49,776 nt of DNA from Lachnospiraceae bacterium (GTDB lineage: Bacteria > Bacillota > Clostridia > Lachnospirales > Lachnospiraceae). The stretch is taken from NCBI GenBank assembly GCA_009911505.1, contig QXXL01000031.1, forward strand, positions 1 to 49,776. Direction: 5' to 3'. The notes under the pieces were generated by a model. It saw nothing but the letters and a program-made list of their open reading frames with translations. It was not told the DNA's origin and did no database searches. Position numbers and translations under genes: made by a program. Within the stretch, counting starts at the first letter, position 1. Each line of letters starts with the position of its first letter. This document shows, one piece after another, positions 1 to 7,756 of this stretch.

Positions 1-148
1 TGCCCCGCTGCGGGCGATCCAGACATCCCATTTAAGATCGTCCGGCTGTCTTTTGCTGGCCTTCTCTGTTTCCCCTTCGTTTCAGGGGGGGGAGAAGGTC
101 CTGGATGCGGTTCCATTCATCATCGGTTAATTCGTATCGCTTCATCAT
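1..148 (-). pseudogene. IS5-type transposase, N-terminal fragment, frameshifted, cut by window edge
   Basis: Reading the minus strand from an ATG at 148 (or 145) gives an N-terminus beginning MKRYELTDDEWNRIQDLLP, the usual opening of short IS5-type (DUF4096) transposases. The frame then breaks at a run of eight C residues (plus-strand G run at 95-102). Recovering the expected continuation (K-x-R-R-P-A-K-D-x-R-T then NGM) needs one extra base there. A second single-base change is needed before the conserved WIARSGA segment at the window edge. Some IS5 relatives use programmed frameshifting, so the C run alone would not prove decay, but the second break argues for a dead copy. The rest of the gene lies outside the window. 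Confidence 0.7.
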
Positions 149-229
149 AGTAATCCCCGCTTTACTTTACTTAAGGATAATCTTTCGGGGAACTGCCATA
201 AATGGCACATTCCCCATAGTTTCTATCTT

Positions 230-503
230 TCAATCAATCTTCCCGACAAAACGGTAATAAATCTCAATGTCCCATACCTTTTTGCCATTCCCGTCTTTCC
301 TCCACTGATGGACTGCGATTTTCTCAATCAGCTCATTCAAAAGTGAGGCGGTAAGCTCGTCAATGGCGCTGTACTTCTGGATTAAGTCTACCCACCGTTT
401 TGCGTCGTCCGTTTCCGCTTTGGTTTCCTCAATCCTTGCGGATACTCTCACTGCTCTGCAACAGCCGTTCCAGAATGACGTCCTCATTCTCCTTTACTGC
501 CAT
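230..503 (-). pseudogene. C-terminal remnant of a large serine recombinase (DUF4368 type)
   Basis: The minus-strand frame ending at 230 carries the C-terminal signature of Tn4451/TnpX-like large serine recombinases: a helical stretch, then KRWVDLIQKYSAIDELTAS, a LLNELIEKIAVH segment and a closing IEIYYRFVGKID. In intact members this region (DUF4368) follows the zinc-ribbon and coiled-coil segments. The 5' part is scrambled: the family-like segment NEDVILERLLQ lies in a different frame, so one frameshift separates the pieces, and the resolvase catalytic domain is absent. It is a relic of an excised or decayed element and should have no recombination activity. Confidence 0.75.
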
Positions 504-920
504 CAGCCAGTACTGCAACCTTCCGAGAACAAAAGCATAGAGCAGTAGGAAAGTCTGGGGGCAGCGCACCCTGAAAGGAATGCTGCTGTCCCCATCCTTA
601 TCCCGTCGGTATTTATAGTATTGCCAGAAACCTCCATCCTTATTCCAGAGGCCGGGTGTGGGCAGAGCCCACGAAAAGAAGCAGCCGGGATGTTTTATTT
701 TGGTGCAAAAAATCAGAAAAATCTGTATAAAGGCGTGCAGATTGGTAATACTCTAATCAGTAAGATAAATCGACAGCAAAATCAAGCTCAGGATTCGACA
801 TAGTATTGTACATATCTGAATCTTATCGGAAGGACTTTTCCTCCATAGACACAGAAAAATTTACAGCCTCGATTTCAAAAAAGCTAATCATGCACTTTCG
901 GATGTCCAGAATCAGGACAC

Positions 921-979
921 CCTAATTTTGCGCTCTATCTAGTAGTAAAACTTTTACCACCAGCCAGCACAAAATTAGG
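921..979. repeat. Nested inverted repeat
   Basis: The arms 921-933 and 967-979 are complementary over 13 positions with one mismatch. Inside the loop is a second perfect palindrome, GTAAAACTTTTAC, at 945-957. The structure is not followed by a T run and no gene ends here, so a transcription terminator is not the obvious reading; an old element end or protein-binding site is possible. Confidence 0.55.
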
Positions 980-1087
980 TTGGCTACAGTAGTCAGAAAT
1001 AAATCAACAACACTTCTATTGCATAAAACTTATTAACAAATCGTTATCCACCTTTATATCATCCAAAATGAAGGATTAGAAATCTTT

Positions 1088-1119
1088 CCCCCACTTGTGG
1101 GGGACTAAGTTAAACTTAG
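1088..1119. repeat. Two adjacent short palindromes
   Basis: CCCCCAC-TT-GTGGGGG at 1088-1103 is followed after one base by CTAAGTT-A-AACTTAG at 1105-1119. Both are perfect. Paired subterminal hairpins occur at ends of some IS200/IS605-like elements, but no transposase of that type is present, so the origin is unknown. Confidence 0.5.
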
Positions 1120-1549
1120 CCCGTTTACATCTGAACAATTCTGTCCAACTGTGATAACAACAGTATCTAAAGTACACTTGTATAGCCACCATACCTATAG
1201 GTACACACCAGATTCCCACGGGGAACCACCGTCTCAAGGGTCTACGGTATACGGTGAAACATAGTATACCTATAATACTCCAAATATACAGCAGTTGTGC
1301 CATAGTGTCACAACCTTTGCCAAAAATGGTTACGGTTGTACATGATGTACAACATTGCCCACAGCGGTCAACACTTTCCATATTTACAGAATCAGTTTGA
1401 ACCGAAACTGCGATTTTTGATCTACCAAATTTAGCAAATCAAGTCTAATGCCAAATGAAAAAGTTTTGTCTTTGCCACCTTCGACCGGGTTCACAACGAA
1501 GGTAACTAACAGTGACCTTTATCCTTCCAATCGGACTAATCGGCAAATA

Positions 1550-1815
1550 ACTGTATATTTCAAAAGATACGCTTATAATGCGTACCCTCCAAGTGATGGA
1601 TATCTTTGCCCAGAAACAGGGTAGCCCTAATCAGGATACCTACAATATAGTCACCCATTTAAAGTATGTAACGTTTTGTTACCCTCTGGAAGTGAATGTC
1701 CACGATGGACACAATACAGATTCCCTTCAAAGAGATATCATGAAACGCAATAGCCCTATAATCTGCTCTGTCAGAAATCTGACGAAGCTGTACTTTTTAG
1801 TACATGCCGAGTAAT
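1550..1815 (+). pseudogene. Probable degraded IS1182-type transposase fragment
   Basis: Translated in one plus-strand frame, this stretch reads YFKRYAYNAY...DGYLCPE, then two stop codons, then SGYLQYSHPFKVC. That spacing matches the zinc-ribbon-like segment of IS1182-family transposases, where YxYxxxxDxYxCP is followed by GYxxYxxxPxxC. At least three in-frame stops interrupt it and similarity fades towards both ends. The assignment rests on motif spacing only; a profile search of the six-frame translation would settle it. Confidence 0.4.
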
Positions 1816-1849
1816 GAATTGCAGTTTCTTTCAAAAGCCAGTGCAATAT

Positions 1850-2227
1850 TTATATCTGATGCCCCAAAATCCATGCCAAAATATCTTCATATCCCTGTTT
1901 ACCATCTGCCACATCCAGTATCAAATCTATTAATTCTTTCTGTGTATATCCCAATTCATATCCATTGATTGCCAGAAATACCAACATGGTATGAGCACCT
2001 ATCCGCTTATTTCCATCTAACATTGCATGATTCTTTACCAGTCCATAACATAACCTGGCGGCTTTTGACTGAATGCTTGGATATAGTTCCTCTCCGCCAA
2101 ATGACTGAAATGGTGTTTCTAATGCAGAATCCAATAATCCTTCATCTCGTATGCCATCACATCCACCTATAGCACTAATTAATTGAGCATGGAGCATTAA
2201 AACCTGTTCCTTTTTCAGCCGGATCAT
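1850..2227 (-). CDS. doc: Doc-type toxin (Fic/Doc family)
   Basis: This 125-residue protein has the length and layout of Doc, the Fic-fold kinase that phosphorylates EF-Tu and stops translation. The catalytic signature is at residues 67-75 as HAMLDGNKR, against the usual HxFx(D/A)GNKR; His, Asp, Asn, Lys and Arg are all kept and only the Phe position is changed to Met. A DEGLLDSAL segment near residue 28 is also typical. It starts four bases inside the antitoxin gene (ATGA overlap), the arrangement expected for coupled translation. The frame is intact although the surrounding DNA is decayed, suggesting the pair has been retained. Confidence 0.88.
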   Translation of the reverse strand: MIRLKKEQVLMLHAQLISAIGGCDGIRDEGLLDSALETPFQSFGGEELYPSIQSKAARLCYGLVKNHAMLDGNKRIGAHTMLVFLAINGYELGYTQKELIDLILDVADGKQGYEDILAWILGHQI

Positions 2228-2466
2228 TTTGCCAATACCTCATACGCTTCTCTATTCTGTTCAATCAGCCGTTTTGCTATGTCCATGATGTCTTCATCTG
2301 GTGCAACAGAATCACTTTCAGCTTTGCTAAAATCTACTACAAGATATCTTGGTACATTATTCTTCAGAATAACAGCAGTCCCGTGTTCATCAACTAATCT
2401 CGCTACTTTTGAAAAATTCTGGTTTGCTTCTGTAATCGAAACCATTGTGTTTGTATCAATTCTCAT
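2224..2466 (-). CDS. phd: Phd/YefM-type antitoxin
   Basis: An 80-residue protein with the N-terminal Phd/YefM DNA-binding layout: MVSITEANQNFSKVARLVDE followed by a beta strand ending in PRYLVVDF. The polar C-terminal tail (from about residue 50, rich in Asp and Glu) fits the disordered segment that wraps the toxin. It precedes doc with a four-base overlap. By family knowledge it neutralises Doc and represses its own promoter; direct repeats overlapping the promoter at 2525-2546 fit such autoregulation. A GGGAG ribosome site lies about ten bases before the ATG. Confidence 0.88.
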   Translation of the reverse strand: MRIDTNTMVSITEANQNFSKVARLVDEHGTAVILKNNVPRYLVVDFSKAESDSVAPDEDIMDIAKRLIEQNREAYEVLAK

Positions 2467-2498
2467 AATCTATTATCTCCCATATTCTTTTTAAATAT

Positions 2499-2527
2499 AG
2501 TATATGCAATTTATAGGATAAATTCAA
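2499..2527 (-). promoter_or_regulatory. Promoter of phd-doc
   Basis: On the minus strand TTGAAT (2522-2527) and TATACT (2499-2504) are separated by exactly 17 bases, 33 bases upstream of the phd start codon. The -35 box overlaps the first of two repeats that may be the antitoxin operator. Confidence 0.65.
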
Positions 2528-2546
2528 CCTATTTATAGCAACCTAT
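2525..2546. promoter_or_regulatory. Candidate Phd operator repeats
   Basis: CAACCTAT occurs twice in direct orientation at 2525-2532 and 2539-2546, a 14-base period, and a partial inverted copy (TATAGG) lies at 2512-2517 between the promoter boxes. Phd-family antitoxins bind paired sites at their own promoter, so this is a natural operator candidate; binding is inferred, not shown. Confidence 0.45.
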
Positions 2547-2593
2547 GGATATATTTTCAAAATACACCCCAAACCAAAATGCTTTTATACCAA

Positions 2594-2707
2594 TCAATAC
2601 AAATCCTCTATATCAACTATTCCTGAATCATTCCCAATAACGCAAAATATCCCATGGTCATTATTGCCATGAGATTCATTATATGCTTCTATATAATCAG
2701 ATTTTTT
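2594..2707 (-). pseudogene. Short coding remnant, 37 codons, unrecognised
   Basis: A minus-strand frame without a start codon reads KKSDYIEAYNESHGNNDHG and continues to DIEDLY before a stop at 2594. Its amino-acid composition looks protein-like, and it sits between the damaged HTH gene and phd-doc. I do not recognise the family. It may be the C-terminal end of a lost gene of the same mobile element, or chance. Confidence 0.25.
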
Positions 2708-2747
2708 CTAATTACCTGTTTTAAACTGCACACCAGTTGGAGTGTGG

Positions 2748-3404
2748 TTATTTTTGCATAGGTCGTTCTGTCCCCACACAATTAGTATTTACTAATGGTA
2801 GGTTCATTTGAACATATCCCTCTGTAGACATATCCCGTATTTCTTCTATGAAAAAATCATTCTCCATTGGAACAGGTTTTTCCCCATTATCGTCTACTTT
2901 CAAGAAATCAAACTGTTCAAAAACACTTTCATCTTTAATCTGAGCTTTCAATTTCTCAACCCATCTTTTATCACTGTCTGTCATATATTTTTGTGCGTGT
3001 TTCGCATCAATTTCCAGTTGCAGAGTTTTACTCTTATTGATAATATACTTTTGCACTTTTCTAATCGTTTTTTCATCATATGTATCACCATATCCATCAC
3101 AGATACGATTATAAATCTGTGGCAAGCGTCTATTATTATCTGCCTGTTCTTTTTTCTTTTGGGTACGCACAATGATGCGCTGAGAACCATACCAGTTTTC
3201 ATAATTTGATGCATATTCCTCACAGACACACTTATCCACATATCTACTGTAACAGTTTTTAATCCGCCTTAATTTATCGCCATCACGAACCTTATCATTA
3301 CTCTTATAAATATAAATTACCTTGATTGTAGATAAGATTTCGTTATATCTGATACAAGTCCTTGGTGAAATGTCCGCTTGTGATGCAATAAATTTTATAG
3401 GCAA
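2748..3404 (-). CDS. Helix-turn-helix protein of plasmid or ICE type, 5' end probably frameshifted
   Basis: The 218-residue frame opens (from a TTG at 3404) with a helix-turn-helix-like segment, IKFIASQADISPRTCIRYNE, and a long polar, Lys-rich region follows. This resembles replication-associated or regulatory HTH proteins of Firmicute plasmids and conjugative elements, but no exact family is claimed. The TTG has no ribosome site. A good site (AAGGAG) precedes an ATG at 3429 that starts METVNKRE in another frame; a one-base change after codon 8 would join it to the main frame. I therefore think the gene carries an N-terminal frameshift. Confidence 0.5.
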   Translation of the reverse strand: MPIKFIASQADISPRTCIRYNEILSTIKVIYIYKSNDKVRDGDKLRRIKNCYSRYVDKCVCEEYASNYENWYGSQRIIVRTQKKKEQADNNRRLPQIYNRICDGYGDTYDEKTIRKVQKYIINKSKTLQLEIDAKHAQKYMTDSDKRWVEKLKAQIKDESVFEQFDFLKVDDNGEKPVPMENDFFIEEIRDMSTEGYVQMNLPLVNTNCVGTERPMQK

Positions 3405-3445
3405 ATTCTCTCTTGTTTACTGTTTCCATACTGTTTTTCTCCTTC

Positions 3446-3862
3446 CTATGCTCGTACAGGTATTCCCTGACCCTTTAAATATTGAATGGCCAGATTTAAT
3501 AAACTATCATTATTGATCGTATTGTCTAACGTGTCATCCCATACATGAGGCTTATGGCTTACTGACAAACCGCCATGTAACCCTGTATTCGCCCACTGTG
3601 CCACCTGGTATCCTGTTGCATTTACATAATCGTCCATTGAATCCAAATCAATATATACGCTTGCTTTTACGCCGCCCTGGTATGGATGCGCGTCTACTTT
3701 TACCGCTGACCGGAGAAACGCTTCTGTCCTACTGTAACTGTCCGGTGTCCATCCCGTGTAATAATCATTCAGGAAATAATTCAGCGTTTCGTATACCCGA
3801 TCCGCCAACTGGTCTACCATTTTTGTCATAACTGGCTGTAATACTTTTTGTAACTGGTTCAT
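3446..3862 (-). CDS. Phage structural-type protein, possibly truncated at its start
   Basis: This 138-residue product has an N-terminal amphipathic stretch (QPVMTKMVDQLADRVYETLN), then YYTGWTPDSYSRTEAFLRSA, then a beta-rich segment. That layout is common for small head-tail or tail-adapter proteins in Firmicute prophages (HK97 gp10-like), but the match is by general resemblance only. The ATG at 3862 lacks a ribosome site. An in-frame ATG at 3883 has GGAG at good spacing but is followed two codons later by TGA (3872-3874). A nonsense mutation near the natural start is therefore likely. No other phage structural genes adjoin. Confidence 0.4.
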   Translation of the reverse strand: MNQLQKVLQPVMTKMVDQLADRVYETLNYFLNDYYTGWTPDSYSRTEAFLRSAVKVDAHPYQGGVKASVYIDLDSMDDYVNATGYQVAQWANTGLHGGLSVSHKPHVWDDTLDNTINNDSLLNLAIQYLKGQGIPVRA

Positions 3863-3883
3863 GCTGCTTATTCATCTTGCCAT

Positions 3884-4396
3884 GCTTTGTACTCTCCTTT
3901 TCTATTTGATATGCTATGAAATACTTGTTTTAAATTACGTTGTTTTGCGATATTGTGATGTTTTGATAATGGATATAGATGTGCCTGTAATGCGTTATAT
4001 GGCTCGTAGAGGCGTTTTGGGGAGAAAATCGACTAAAAAACCTATCAGTTATGGACTTATGGTAATGTCCGGGGATTTAATTATCTTATAATACTCACTT
4101 TAACAAATCATCTTTTATATCTGTTTGCACACGAATCTATTTAAACTGGATTGGGTAATTCTATCTATTTTTATCCTGTGTGTTATCGCCATTGGCCTAT
4201 ATGGCTGTATACGGATTTTAGAAAAAAAATGCATACTACCAGAATAACACCAAGCGGCAAAGGATACCCCTATGCCGCCTGCCAGCTAAAGATTGCACCA
4301 TTTAACAAAAACAAGAAAACCCAAAAGATACCTCTATACCTATCCGGAGTAAATAAGAGATTCCCTCTGCCTGACGGCCCCTTTGCCACCCACGCT
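3884..4396. other. Intergenic stretch between mobile region and prfA
   Basis: No supported gene. A plus-strand frame at about 4103-4249 lacks a start codon but encodes one strongly hydrophobic segment (DWVILSIFILCVIAIGLYG), perhaps a remnant of a small membrane protein. At 4255-4279 a hairpin has arms GCGGCAAAGG and CCTATGCCGC, 10 bp with one mismatch and loop ATACC. It lies about 120 bases past the prfA stop and has no T run, so it is at best a weak terminator. Confidence 0.4.
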
Positions 4397-5470
4397 CTAG
4401 CCTTCATTCATTTTTAAAAGCTTTGCCGCCTGATCCGCAGCCACGCATCCGTCAATAATCTCCTGGATATCCCCGTTCATAATCTTATCCAGTTTATAAA
4501 GTGTCAGTCCAATCCGGTGGTCCGTCACTCGTCCCTGCGGGAAATTATAAGTCCTTATCTTCTCCGAGCGGTCGCCCGTCCCAATCTGGCTCCGCCTGGC
4601 TTCCGCTTCGGCATCGTGCGCTTTCTGGCACTCAATATCATATAATTTGGCCCGCAGCAACGCAAATGCCTTTGCCTTATTTTGCAGCTGCGATTTTTCC
4701 GTCTGGCTGTATACTACAATCCCAGAAGGGTAATGCGTTAAACGCACCGCCGAATCCGTTGTATTGACGCATTGCCCTCCGTTGCCGGATGCACGCATAA
4801 CATCAATCCGGATGTCCTTTTCGTCAATTTCCACCTCTACCTCTTCCGCTTCTGGCATAACGGCAACGCTGATGGTCGAGGTATGGATCCGCCCGCCGGA
4901 TTCCGTTTCTGGTACACGCTGCACCCGGTGCACGCCGGATTCATATTTCATAACAGAATAAGCCCCTTGGCCAGTCACCATAAAGGAAACGCTCTTCATA
5001 CCGCCAATGCCGATTTCTTCGCATTCCATTGTTTCCACTTTCCAGCGCCGCCCTTCAGCATAGTGCACATACATCCTGTAAATTTCTGCCGCAAAAAGCG
5101 CCGCCTCGTCCCCGCCTGCCCCGGCACGGATTTCCACAATGACATTTTTGTCGTCATTCGGATCCTTAGGCAAAAGCAGGATCTTTAGCTGTTCCTCAAG
5201 CTGTTCCACCTTGCCCTTTGATTCGTTTAATTCTTCTTTTGCCAGCTCCCGCATTTCCTCGTCGCTTTCTTCTTCTAATAGCGCCAGGGATTCTTCGATA
5301 TTCTGCTGATTTTGCTTATACTCCTTATATGCGTTTACAATCGGGGTCAAATCGCTTTGCTCTTTCATGAGCTTACGGAACCTGTCTGGGTCACTTGCCA
5401 CGTCAGGCTCGCTTAACTGGTTTAACACTTCCTCCAAACGCAGTATAAGATCCTCTAATTTATCAAACAT
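4397..5470 (-). CDS. prfA: Peptide chain release factor 1
   Basis: RF1 recognises UAA and UAG in the ribosomal A site and triggers hydrolysis of peptidyl-tRNA. The 357-residue product has the normal length. The class signature PxT, which separates RF1 from RF2, is present as PET at residues 187-189, and the catalytic GGQ is at 231-233 inside [15 protein letters not shown]. The N-terminal helical domain (1-100) is rich in Glu and Lys as usual. It lies 23 bases downstream of prmC, whose product methylates the GGQ glutamine, the standard bacterial pairing. The TAG stop overlaps a TAGAGCGTG motif seen at two other sites. Confidence 0.97.
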   Translation of the reverse strand: MFDKLEDLILRLEEVLNQLSEPDVASDPDRFRKLMKEQSDLTPIVNAYKEYKQNQQNIEESLALLEEESDEEMRELAKEELNESKGKVEQLEEQLKILLLPKDPNDDKNVIVEIRAGAGGDEAALFAAEIYRMYVHYAEGRRWKVETMECEEIGIGGMKSVSFMVTGQGAYSVMKYESGVHRVQRVPETESGGRIHTSTISVAVMPEAEEVEVEIDEKDIRIDVMRASGNGGQCVNTTDSAVRLTHYPSGIVVYSQTEKSQLQNKAKAFALLRAKLYDIECQKAHDAEAEARRSQIGTGDRSEKIRTYNFPQGRVTDHRIGLTLYKLDKIMNGDIQEIIDGCVAADQAAKLLKMNEG

Positions 5471-5493
5471 AACATTTCCTTTCTTTTATCCAC

Positions 5494-6324
5494 TTACGGC
5501 AGGGCGCCTGCCACTACACGGTCAAGCCCCGCCAAATCTTTTATTACTTCTATGCCCTGGTATCCTGCCTGCCGCATCAGCCCGGATACGGCAGCTGCCT
5601 GATCATACCCGATCTCAAACAGCAATAAGCCCCCTGGCTTTAAATGTTTTCCTGCACCCTCCACAATCCTTTTATAAAACATAATCCCGTCTGCATCCCC
5701 GTCTAAGGCACTGCGCGGCTCAAAATCCCGTACCTCTGGCATCAGCCCGGCAAGTTCACAGGTTGGAATATACGGGGGGTTAGAAACTATCATATCAAAA
5801 GCCCCTTCTACTGGCTCAAATAAATCGCCTTCCAAAAACTGCACGGGTACATTGTTTAATGCCGCATTTTCCTTCGCTACTGTCAGCGCCTGTCCAGATA
5901 TATCACATGCCGTGGCGCTAATATCCTGCCTGTATTTTTTAATACTTATTATAATACAGCCAGATCCGGTACACATATCCAGCACATTCATATTAGGGCG
6001 GAGCCTTTTTAATGCTTCCGCTACTAACACTTCCGTATCCTGCCTTGGAATCAGTACGTGGGGGCTGACATGAAACCTTAGCCCCATAAATTCCTGTTCC
6101 CCCGTAATGTATTGCAGTGGAACCCGTCTGGTACGCCGTTTTAAAAAGCACTGATACAAAGCCTCCTCTGTACTGTCCATGCCGTCTTGCATATGCATAT
6201 AGTAAAAATTCCTGTCTATCCCACAGGCTGCGGAAAGCAAAAGCCATGCATCTGTCCTGGCATCCGGGATTTGATGTGATAAAAGCAGCCGGTACCCTGT
6301 TTCGATTGCCTGCTGGTAGGTCAT
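5494..6324 (-). CDS. prmC: Release factor glutamine N5-methyltransferase
   Basis: PrmC (HemK) transfers a methyl group from S-adenosylmethionine to the glutamine of the release-factor GGQ motif. The 276-residue protein has an N-terminal helical substrate-binding domain, the VLIPRQDTE segment before the Rossmann fold, the SAM loop LDMCTGSGC at about 115-123, and the catalytic NPPY at 182-185. Its ATG overlaps the stop of the YqhQ-like gene by four bases and prfA follows, so the three are almost certainly co-transcribed and partly translation-coupled. Confidence 0.96.
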   Translation of the reverse strand: MTYQQAIETGYRLLLSHQIPDARTDAWLLLSAACGIDRNFYYMHMQDGMDSTEEALYQCFLKRRTRRVPLQYITGEQEFMGLRFHVSPHVLIPRQDTEVLVAEALKRLRPNMNVLDMCTGSGCIIISIKKYRQDISATACDISGQALTVAKENAALNNVPVQFLEGDLFEPVEGAFDMIVSNPPYIPTCELAGLMPEVRDFEPRSALDGDADGIMFYKRIVEGAGKHLKPGGLLLFEIGYDQAAAVSGLMRQAGYQGIEVIKDLAGLDRVVAGALP

Positions 6325-7226
6325 GGCCCTTTCCCCTTTGGCCCTTCCAAAAACGCCTTCCAGTCAAATACGGCATCTACCGACGCAATCGCAACTTCTA
6401 TCATAAGATCGTCCGGTTCCCTAGTTGTGAGTTTTTGCAGCAGCAGTCCAGGCTTGCTTAAGAAATTTATGACTGGATTCTCGCTTCTGCCAGCCAGGCG
6501 GATAAATTCAAATGATATGCCCGCAATCACCGGGATAAGCAAAAGCCGCACTAAAAGGCGCAGCAGCCTGGACTTTACCGGGATCAGCATAAAAATTAGA
6601 ATACTAATAAACATAACTATCAACAGAAAACTCGTACCACACCGCTTATGCTGCCTGGAACTTTTCCGCACGTTTTCAACGTTTAAATCCATACCGCTTT
6701 CAATGCAGTTAATACATTTATGTTCTGCGCCATGATACATATAGACACGCTTAATATCCGGCATCAGAGAAATACCAGCCACATATCCGACAAAAATTAA
6801 GATACGCAAAACCCCTTCGATCAAAGAAGTCGCCAAAAAAGAAGAAACTACTTTTGAAAACAATAAAGAAATGCCATAGGGAAGTACAATAAAAATCCCG
6901 ACAGCAAGCAAAACAGAAATAGCTACCGTAACCCCCATTGCTAAATCTTCTTTTTTTTCGTTTTTTTCCTGGCTTTCTTCCTCTTCAAAAAAAGAAGCGG
7001 AAAAAGCCAGCGCCCCAACCCCTAGCGCCAAAGATTCGATAAAACTAAAAATTCCACGTAAAAAAGGCAGGTTGCGGATTATTTTATTTTTTATGATCCC
7101 TGGATATTCCGAAGCTTTTATAATAATTTCCTGATCTGGCTTACGGACGGCGACGGCATACTTTTCTCCGTTTTTCATCATGACGCCCTCCATGACCGCC
7201 TGCCCGCCAATACCTGAATATGTCAT
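6321..7226 (-). CDS. DUF1385 (YqhQ-like) integral membrane protein
   Basis: The N-terminus TYSGIGGQAVMEGVMMKNG is the conserved opening of the DUF1385 family (Bacillus YqhQ). Several hydrophobic segments follow, two near residues 105-150 and two near 200-240, with a YHGAEHKCINC motif between them that could bind a metal or haem, although no activity is firmly established for the family. Length (301) is normal. In clostridia this gene often sits between rpmE and prmC-prfA, exactly as here. It starts after the rpmE terminator, so its expression may depend partly on readthrough. Confidence 0.9.
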   Translation of the reverse strand: MTYSGIGGQAVMEGVMMKNGEKYAVAVRKPDQEIIIKASEYPGIIKNKIIRNLPFLRGIFSFIESLALGVGALAFSASFFEEEESQEKNEKKEDLAMGVTVAISVLLAVGIFIVLPYGISLLFSKVVSSFLATSLIEGVLRILIFVGYVAGISLMPDIKRVYMYHGAEHKCINCIESGMDLNVENVRKSSRQHKRCGTSFLLIVMFISILIFMLIPVKSRLLRLLVRLLLIPVIAGISFEFIRLAGRSENPVINFLSKPGLLLQKLTTREPDDLMIEVAIASVDAVFDWKAFLEGPKGKGP

Positions 7227-7250
7227 ATTTTTTTCTCCAAATTGTATTCA

Positions 7251-7290
7251 AAAAAGGTTGAGATTTAATTTTAAAATTAACCTCAACCTT
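7251..7290 (-). terminator. Rho-independent terminator after rpmE
   Basis: On the minus strand AAGGTTGAG pairs with CTCAACCTT around an AT-rich centre, and the right arm runs straight into a T run. It begins 16 bases after the rpmE stop and would end or attenuate transcripts before the DUF1385-prmC-prfA genes. Confidence 0.8.
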
Positions 7291-7305
7291 ACTACATACC
7301 ATATG

Positions 7306-7512
7306 TTATTGCTGGCCCATGCCGTATTTCCTGTTGAACTTGTCAATACGCCCGCGCGCCATAGCAGCCTTCTGCTGGCCGGTATAAAACGGATGGCATT
7401 TGGAACAGATTTCAACGTGGATTTCTTTCTTTGTTGAACCTGTAACAAATTTATTGCCACAGTTACACGTTACCGTTGCCTGGTAGTAATCTGGATGGAT
7501 TCCTTCTTTCAT
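7306..7512 (-). CDS. rpmE: 50S ribosomal protein L31, zinc-binding type
   Basis: L31 sits on the large subunit central protuberance and forms a bridge to the small subunit. The 68-residue product [11 protein letters not shown]... carries the zinc ligands CxC at 16-18 and CxxC at 36-39, so this is the C+ form used when zinc is plentiful. The invariant HPFYTG follows. A GTG three codons upstream is possible, but the ATG at 7512 has AGAGGTG at the right distance. It lies 61 bases after rpmF. Confidence 0.97.
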   Translation of the reverse strand: MKEGIHPDYYQATVTCNCGNKFVTGSTKKEIHVEICSKCHPFYTGQQKAAMARGRIDKFNRKYGMGQQ

Positions 7513-7573
7513 CTCTTTCACCTCTCACGTTATCCGGCCTGGCGCTGCCAAGCCGTTGATTTTCGTTCTAGAA

Positions 7574-7753
7574 TTAGTCCTGTGGAATGATCTCTCTCTT
7601 ATTGTAAGAGCCACAGCTTTTGCAGACTCTGTGAGGCACCATTAATTCGCCGCATTTGCTGCATTTTACCAATGTTGGGGCTGTCATTTTCCAGTTCGCC
7701 CTTCTTCTATCTCTTCTTCCTTTGGAAGATTTGTTCTTTGGACAAATAGACAT
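7574..7753 (-). CDS. rpmF: 50S ribosomal protein L32
   Basis: The 59-residue frame MSICPKNKSSKGRRDRRR is unmistakably L32. A zinc-ribbon pair CSKC (31-34) and CKSC (44-47) follows a TLVK segment. AAGGAGG lies seven bases before the ATG and overlaps the last codons of yceD, whose stop is three bases upstream; the yceD-rpmF pair is conserved across bacteria. Confidence 0.97.
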   Translation of the reverse strand: MSICPKNKSSKGRRDRRRANWKMTAPTLVKCSKCGELMVPHRVCKSCGSYNKREIIPQD

Positions 7754-7756
7754 CGA

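Larger units (their letters stand above)
641..1549. other. Non-coding, palindrome-rich stretch in the decayed mobile region
   Basis: No open frame here has a credible ribosome site or recognisable product; a 101-codon minus-strand frame (1076-1381) is Cys- and Trp-rich and lacks family features. The interval contains several short perfect or near-perfect palindromes, listed separately, including one at 1335-1353 with 9-bp arms around a central G. It is most simply decayed insertion-element or plasmid DNA. Confidence 0.5.

Noticed and set aside
95..102. Programmed frameshift on the C run of the IS5-type fragment
   Set aside because: A second frame break follows about 60 bases later, so decay is the simpler explanation.
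1076..1381. 101-codon minus-strand frame
   Set aside because: No ribosome site, odd composition (Cys, Trp, Tyr rich), and it spans palindromes in a decayed region.
3861..4091. 76-codon plus-strand frame
   Set aside because: It starts inside the 5' end of the opposite gene, lacks a ribosome site and shows no domain pattern.
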